Part shown: one piece after another, positions 54,145 to 57,923 of the stretch
Position numbering within the stretch: position 1 is the stretch's first letter
Layout of the letters: every line of letters begins with the position of its first letter
Origin: Dehalococcoidia bacterium
GTDB lineage: Bacteria > Chloroflexota > Dehalococcoidia > Tepidiformales > Tepidiformaceae
Length of the DNA: 57,923 nt
Direction: 5' to 3'
NCBI GenBank assembly: GCA_020847985.1
Contig: JADLBC010000042.1
Coordinates: 1 to 57,923, forward strand
Position numbers and translations under genes: made by a program
The notes under the pieces: generated by a model
What the model saw: the letters and a program-made list of their open reading frames with translations, nothing else
Databases searched by the model: none
Told to the model about the DNA's origin: nothing

Positions 54145-55179
54145 ATGCGCCTCGACTTCCTTCGCGCCCTGCCGCTGAGCACCCGGCTGCGCGTGGCGCT
54201 TTCGCTGGTTGGGGCGACGATTTGCTGGGGCACGCTGGGGTACATGCTCTTCGGGCTGCCGCTCGTGGATGCGCTGTACCAGACGGTCACGACGGTGACG
54301 ACGGTCGGCTTCCGCGAGCTCAAGCCGTTCAACACCGCGGAGAAGGTGTTCACCATGGTCCTCATCCTCACGGGGGTGGGGACGGTGCTGTACACGCTCA
54401 CGCTGGTCGTGCAGGAGTCCCTCGAGGGCGACATCGGGACGCGGTTCTACCGCAGGAGACGCGAGATGGAGATCAGCCGGCTGCGGGACCACTACGTGCT
54501 TTGCGGCTTCGGGCGCGTGGGCCACGAGATCGCGCGCGAACTGTATGAGCGGCGCCAGCCGTTCGTCGTCATCGAGCAGTCGCCGGAGCAGGCCGAGGTG
54601 GCGCGGCGGTTCGGGTACCTCGTCATCGAAGGTGACGCCTCGAGCGAGCGCGTGCTGGTGCAGGCCCAGATCGGGACGGCTCGCTGCCTCCTCGCGGCAA
54701 GCGACAGCGACTCGGGGAATACCTACATCACGCTCACGGCGCGAAACGTGAACCCGGGGTTGTTCATCGTGGCGCGCGCCGCGCTGCCCCATAACGAGGA
54801 GAAGCTGCGGCTGGCGGGGGCCGACCGGGTGCTTTCGCTCTACAGCCTGGGCGGGCGGCGCATGGTGCTGCTCGCGATGCAACCGCTGGCGGCGGACTTC
54901 ATGGATACGCTCGCGACGGGCCGCCACGGAGACCTCGTGCTCGCCGAGTTCGAGGTGAACGCGGAGAACGAGCTCGCGGGGCAATCGGCGGGACAGCTCG
55001 TGGCCGGGACCGCGAACGCGACCCTGCTCGGCATCCGCAGGCGCGGCGGTGAACTGCTCGTGGGGCCGCGCGAGACAGAGTGCCTGAACGAGGGCGACAT
55101 CGTCATCGTGCTCGCCGAAGAAGGCGACATCGCGACCCTGACCACCGCGTCGCCGCCCCGTGCGCGCGCGATGCGCTAA
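54145..55179 (+). CDS. two-helix potassium channel with RCK/TrkA domains
   Basis: A 344 aa channel subunit: helix 1 (about 17-38), the pore loop with selectivity filter TTVGF in VTTVTTVGFRE, helix 2 (about 66-90), then an RCK domain with GFGRVGHEIA (nucleotide binding) and a TrkA-C domain ending in a C-terminal strand. The filter GF rather than GYG is a known variant. Four subunits would form a ligand-gated K+ channel. It starts 6 nt after a TATAAT. Confidence 0.9.
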   Translation: MRLDFLRALPLSTRLRVALSLVGATICWGTLGYMLFGLPLVDALYQTVTTVTTVGFRELKPFNTAEKVFTMVLILTGVGTVLYTLTLVVQESLEGDIGTRFYRRRREMEISRLRDHYVLCGFGRVGHEIARELYERRQPFVVIEQSPEQAEVARRFGYLVIEGDASSERVLVQAQIGTARCLLAASDSDSGNTYITLTARNVNPGLFIVARAALPHNEEKLRLAGADRVLSLYSLGGRRMVLLAMQPLAADFMDTLATGRHGDLVLAEFEVNAENELAGQSAGQLVAGTANATLLGIRRRGGELLVGPRETECLNEGDIVIVLAEEGDIATLTTASPPRARAMR

Positions 55180-55212
55180 GGGTGGCCCCGGGCGACGGCT
55201 ACCGGCGGGGGG

Positions 55213-56229
55213 CTAACCCTCGAGTGCCGAGTGGTCGGGGACGATTTCGACGGGCTCGCCGGCGAGCGCGCGTTCGCGGGTCCGCTCCCAGAACGCCCAG
55301 AAGGCATCGAGTGCTTCATCGCGTGAACGGGCCGGGTGGACGGCCGCGCGGGCTGCCTTCGAACCACGGAAGTTCATGGTGTACCAGCCGAGGTGCTTGC
55401 GGAGCTGATTTAGCAGGTAGCGCGGGTTCTCCGCGTAGTGCTCTTCGATCAGGGCGACGTGGCGGCGCGTGGCAGCCGTCATGCGCTCCCAGCGGCTCGC
55501 GGTATCGAGCGCGTCGAGCGTTTCGTCGAAGACCCACGGACGGCCGAGCGCGCCGCGGCCGATCATGACGGACTGGCAGCCCGTCTCGGCCATCATGCGG
55601 CGGGCATCGGCCATCGAACGCACATCGCCGTTGCCCGTGACGGGGATGTCCACCGCCTCCACCACGTCGCGGATGATCTGCCACGGGGCGCGGCCGGTGA
55701 ACTGCTGGCTGCGGGTGCGCGGGTGCACGGTGATGGCGTCGACGCCCTCGTCCTGGAGCATACGCGCGACCTCGACGGCATTGAGGTGCTGGTCGTCCCA
55801 GCCGCCTCGGATCTTCACGGTGAAGGGCACGGCAATGGCCCGCCGCAGGGCACGAATGAGAATCGCGGTCGCGGGGACATCGCGCATGAGCGCCGATCCC
55901 TTGCCCTGGCGGATGATCTTGTTGACCGGGCAGCCCATGTTGAGGTCGATGATGTCGGCGCCGGCGGCCTGGAGGGCCTCGGCGGCCGGTACCAGCACGG
56001 CGGCATCGCACCCGAGAAGCTGCATCGCGAGCGGGCGTTCTTCGGGATAGAAGCGGGCGATCTCGCGCGCGACGGGGTTTTCCCGCACGAGCGACATCGC
56101 GTCGATCTCCTCGGAGGTGGTCATCGCGCTGCCGCATTCGCGCGCGACCAGCCGGAAGGGGGCGTTCGAAATGCCCGCCATGGGCGCGAGCCGCGCGATG
56201 CCGGCCACGGGGATGGCGCCGATGTCCAT
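55213..56229 (-). CDS. dus: tRNA-dihydrouridine synthase
   Basis: A 338 aa FMN enzyme that reduces uridine in tRNA. It has APMAGISNAPFR, DLNMGCPVNKI (catalytic Cys), KIRGGWD, TVHPRTRSQ and GNGDVRS. The C-terminal tRNA-binding helical domain follows, with HLGWYTMNFRG. ATG 56229 is chosen because it gives the family N-terminus and GATACT ends 6 nt upstream. It is closest to DusB-type proteins. Confidence 0.93.
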   Translation of the reverse strand: MDIGAIPVAGIARLAPMAGISNAPFRLVARECGSAMTTSEEIDAMSLVRENPVAREIARFYPEERPLAMQLLGCDAAVLVPAAEALQAAGADIIDLNMGCPVNKIIRQGKGSALMRDVPATAILIRALRRAIAVPFTVKIRGGWDDQHLNAVEVARMLQDEGVDAITVHPRTRSQQFTGRAPWQIIRDVVEAVDIPVTGNGDVRSMADARRMMAETGCQSVMIGRGALGRPWVFDETLDALDTASRWERMTAATRRHVALIEEHYAENPRYLLNQLRKHLGWYTMNFRGSKAARAAVHPARSRDEALDAFWAFWERTRERALAGEPVEIVPDHSALEG

Positions 56230-56235
56230 CGAACC

Positions 56236-56241
56236 AGTATC
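56236..56241 (-). promoter_or_regulatory. putative -10 element of dus (leaderless)
   Basis: Minus-strand GATACT, 6 nt, ATG 56229. Confidence 0.6.
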
Positions 56242-56433
56242 CGGGCAAAGGGACTCAAGTGCCCACCGCTGTAGCCCGGCCGACTGATCACTTATGTCAC
56301 AGGCCGAGCACACGCACGCGACCTCGTCAAGGGACGAAGGTACGGGGGAACTGGTGCGACCTATGCAACTCCTTTACCCATACACCAGCACCGCAGGATG
56401 AGTGCATCCACTGGAGAGAAGGGAATCACACAC

Positions 56434-56877
56434 ATGAACCGGAAACTGCTGGTTGCTCCGCTCGCCGCCCTCGCCGCGACATCGATGCTGCTCGTTGGCT
56501 GCGGTGCGGATGACTCGGCGGACGCGAAGGTCGAACTCGGGGACTTCAACTTCAAGTTCGACGCGAAGGAGATCAAGCCCGGCACGAGTTCGCTCGAGTT
56601 CGAGAACAAGGGCAAGCAGACGCACGAAGCGGTGCTCGCAAAGGTCGCGCCCGGCGTGAACGTCCAGGAGGCGCTCTCCTCGGATGGCCCGCCCGAGGGC
56701 GTGGACGTGCTGTTCGTCGTCGCCGAGATGAAGCCTGGGGACAAGGCGACCTACACGGTCGGCAAGGACCTCGAGAAGGGGCACTACGTCATGGTCTGCA
56801 CCTTCCCGGACACGAGCGACGCGCAGGGCACGCCGCACTTCGCGAAGGGCATGATCTCGGAGTTCGACGTCAGCTGA
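56434..56877 (+). CDS. cupredoxin-like lipoprotein
   Basis: A 147 aa exported lipoprotein: signal peptide with lipobox LLVGC, then one beta-sandwich. Possible type I copper ligands are the His in QTHEAV, the Cys in VMVCTF, and the His and Met in PHFAKGM. It is the third copper-protein candidate in the window, though the ligand spacing between Cys and His is long, so copper binding is less certain. ATG 56434 puts the signal peptide in frame; GAAGGG lies upstream. A terminator follows at 56899. Confidence 0.75.
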   Translation: MNRKLLVAPLAALAATSMLLVGCGADDSADAKVELGDFNFKFDAKEIKPGTSSLEFENKGKQTHEAVLAKVAPGVNVQEALSSDGPPEGVDVLFVVAEMKPGDKATYTVGKDLEKGHYVMVCTFPDTSDAQGTPHFAKGMISEFDVS

Positions 56878-56898
56878 GACTGGCGACGGTACCGCACC

Positions 56899-56927
56899 AA
56901 GGGGCCGCCTCCATGGGGCGGCCCCTT
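56899..56927. terminator. bidirectional terminator
   Basis: An 11-bp stem with a 7-nt loop lies between the convergent cupredoxin lipoprotein gene and the crotonase gene. Confidence 0.75.
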
Positions 56928-56933
56928 GTGCGT

Positions 56934-57761
56934 TCAGGAGCCGCGGAAGTTGGGCTGGCGCTTTTCGTTGAAGGCGAGGACGGCCTCGCGGCTGTCGGCC
57001 GTCATGCCACCCACGCGCTGGTTGAGCGCCTCCAGGCTAAGGACGTCCTCCAACGTGGCGCGCTCGGCGAGGTTGAGGTTCTCCTTCATGCGTTGAAAGG
57101 CGAGCGTGGGGCCGGCGGCGAGCGTCGCGCAGAAGGTGAGCGCGTTCTCCAGGAGGGTGTCCTGCGGGAAGACGCGGTTCGCGATGCCGAGCTCGAGGGC
57201 GCGCTCGGCGTCGATGATCTCGGCGGTGAAGAAGAGTTCGCGCGCGCGGCCGGCGCCGATGACCCGGGGGAGGTAGTAGCTGGCACCGTAATCGCCGCTG
57301 AGGCCGACGTTGCGGAACGCGGTGCCGAAGCGCGCACGGTCGCCCACGAGGCGGAGGTCGCAGGCCAGGGCGAGGCTGAACCCCGCGCCGACCGCGACGC
57401 CGTTCACGACCGCGACCGTGGGCTTGCCCATCGTGTGGAGGCGGTGGCTGACGGCGAGTTGCGTCTCGCGGAGCATGCGGACCTGCGTATCCAGGAATTC
57501 GATGGCGTTCGCGGGGGTGCCGGCCGTATCGGTCGCGCCGTCGTTGCGGCGTTGCATCTCCTGCACGTCGCCGCCGGCGCAGAACGCACGCCCGGCGCCG
57601 GTGAGCACGACGCAGCGGACGGCCGGGTCCCGTTCGCAATCGAGGAGGTGGCCGCCGAGAAGGCGAAGCAGGTCGCCGCCGAGGGCGTTGAGCCGCTCGG
57701 GGCGGTTGAGGGTGATGAGCGCGATGCCATCGGCTCGCTTGTCGAGTTCGCAGTCGGCCAA
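56934..57761 (-). CDS. enoyl-CoA hydratase/isomerase family protein, isomerase-like
   Basis: A 275 aa crotonase. Oxyanion segments are AFCAGGDVQEM and GVAVGAGFSLAL. The first hydratase Glu position is Ser, and the second region reads NVGLSGDYGASYYLPR, with an Asp as in PaaG-type isomerases. A 2-enoyl/3-enoyl or epoxyphenylacetyl-CoA-type isomerisation is thus more likely than hydration. TTG 57761 is chosen because GGAGG lies 6 nt upstream (57772-57768). TACAAT at 57794-57789 could be its -10. An IS element end begins just upstream. Confidence 0.87.
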   Translation of the reverse strand: MADCELDKRADGIALITLNRPERLNALGGDLLRLLGGHLLDCERDPAVRCVVLTGAGRAFCAGGDVQEMQRRNDGATDTAGTPANAIEFLDTQVRMLRETQLAVSHRLHTMGKPTVAVVNGVAVGAGFSLALACDLRLVGDRARFGTAFRNVGLSGDYGASYYLPRVIGAGRARELFFTAEIIDAERALELGIANRVFPQDTLLENALTFCATLAAGPTLAFQRMKENLNLAERATLEDVLSLEALNQRVGGMTADSREAVLAFNEKRQPNFRGS

Positions 57762-57788
57762 CAGGTGCCTCCGGGGCGGGTTGGCGCG

Positions 57789-57794
57789 ATTGTA
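57789..57794 (-). promoter_or_regulatory. putative -10 element of the crotonase gene
   Basis: Minus-strand TACAAT lies 27 nt before TTG 57761. A -35 would fall inside the adjacent IS end, where the sequence is a poor match, so IS insertion may have altered expression. Confidence 0.4.
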
Positions 57795-57797
57795 CGG

Positions 57798-57803
57798 GCT
57801 AGC
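57798..57803. other. GCTAGC target site at the IS481-type end
   Basis: GCTAGC fits the NCTAGN target preference described for IS481 and adjoins TGTAGTGACC, the apparent element end. The other copy of the duplication is beyond the window. Confidence 0.55.
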
Positions 57804-57923
57804 TGTAGTGACCACGACCGTTGTCTACAGGCGAGAGGCCGGTGGGCGGTTGCCGATGGCAGTGTGGGGGCGGGCGAAGTTGTAGTCATCGAGGAAGGGC
57901 TGGAGGGCGGCCAGTCGTTCCTC
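57804..57923 (-). mobile_element. IS481-family insertion element, one end (truncated by window)
   Basis: The element end begins TGTAGTGACC at 57804, next to GCTAGC, and includes the last part of the transposase gene. The rest lies beyond the window. Confidence 0.75.
57825..57923 (-). CDS. IS481-type transposase, C-terminal end (partial)
   Basis: The last 32 codons of a DDE transposase/integrase: LQPFLDDYNFARPH and IGNRPPASRL followed by TAG. The YN-x-x-RPH and GxxPP motifs close the integrase core of IS481/IS3-like enzymes, and the S-R-L end is typical of IS481. The reading frame is open to the window edge. Confidence 0.85.
   Translation of the reverse strand, partial: EERLAALQPFLDDYNFARPHTAIGNRPPASRL

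Noticed and set aside
52429..54984. An 851-codon minus-strand frame opposite the helicase and channel genes.
   Set aside because: Same compositional shadow; it crosses the intergenic region and both real genes.

Overview
The window is a gene-dense, high-GC bacterial chromosome segment with 58 protein-coding genes, counting one cut at each end. I see no rRNA, tRNA or CRISPR array. The gene set points to an aerobic member of the Chloroflexota, possibly a Tepidiforma-like relative of the Dehalococcoidia. The evidence is an A2-type cytochrome c oxidase operon with copper-protein electron carriers, a nickel superoxide dismutase with its own maturation protease, a bifunctional penicillin-binding protein, a short EF-Ts, and many acyl-CoA genes. 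The phylum is an inference from gene content; no marker phylogeny was possible.

Layout. 1-2.7 kb: oligopeptide ABC ATPases, a Nudix hydrolase and a small membrane protein. 2.7-5.6 kb: M28 peptidase, LysM lipoprotein and an enoyl-CoA hydratase. 5.6-11.5 kb: ctaG divergent from coxB-coxA-coxC and a membrane protein with two cupredoxin domains. 11.5-22.1 kb: esterase-like hydrolase, a pair of class III CoA-transferases, HflX, a prepilin-type peptidase, M20 peptidase, an acyl-activating enzyme/ACP/PlsC fusion and a metallo-hydrolase. 22.2-25.3 kb: Ni-SOD with its protease, then panD-panB-panC on the minus strand behind a structured leader with a terminator. 25.6-31 kb: a second double-cupredoxin protein, a P1 peptidase, a kinase-fold protein, Fpg and RuvA. 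31-39.9 kb: a DsbA-like protein with permuted domain order, an MFS transporter, GatCA, a class A PBP, a formyltransferase and an ArgA-like acetyltransferase. 39.9-46.6 kb: a degenerate GGDEF protein, VTT protein, alpha/beta hydrolase and the conserved rpsB-tsf-pyrH-frr-uppS-cdsA block. 46.7-57.9 kb: acyl-CoA dehydrogenase, SDR, lone receiver protein, enoyl-CoA hydratases, HpcH aldolase, an amidase-like SH3 protein, SF2 helicase, potassium channel, Dus, a cupredoxin lipoprotein and the end of an IS481-type element.

Two signals cross gene boundaries. First, at least fifteen genes have a -10 hexamer ending only 6-8 nt before an ATG or GTG with no Shine-Dalgarno site, which predicts leaderless mRNAs. 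Other genes in the window have clear Shine-Dalgarno sites, sometimes with TTG starts. Second, copper electron carriers recur (three cupredoxin proteins, five domains) while coxB lacks a fused cytochrome c domain, suggesting copper proteins may feed the oxidase. The most unusual single protein is the membrane-anchored DsbA-like protein at 31022-31876: its cis-Pro half precedes its CxxC half, as expected of a circular permutation.
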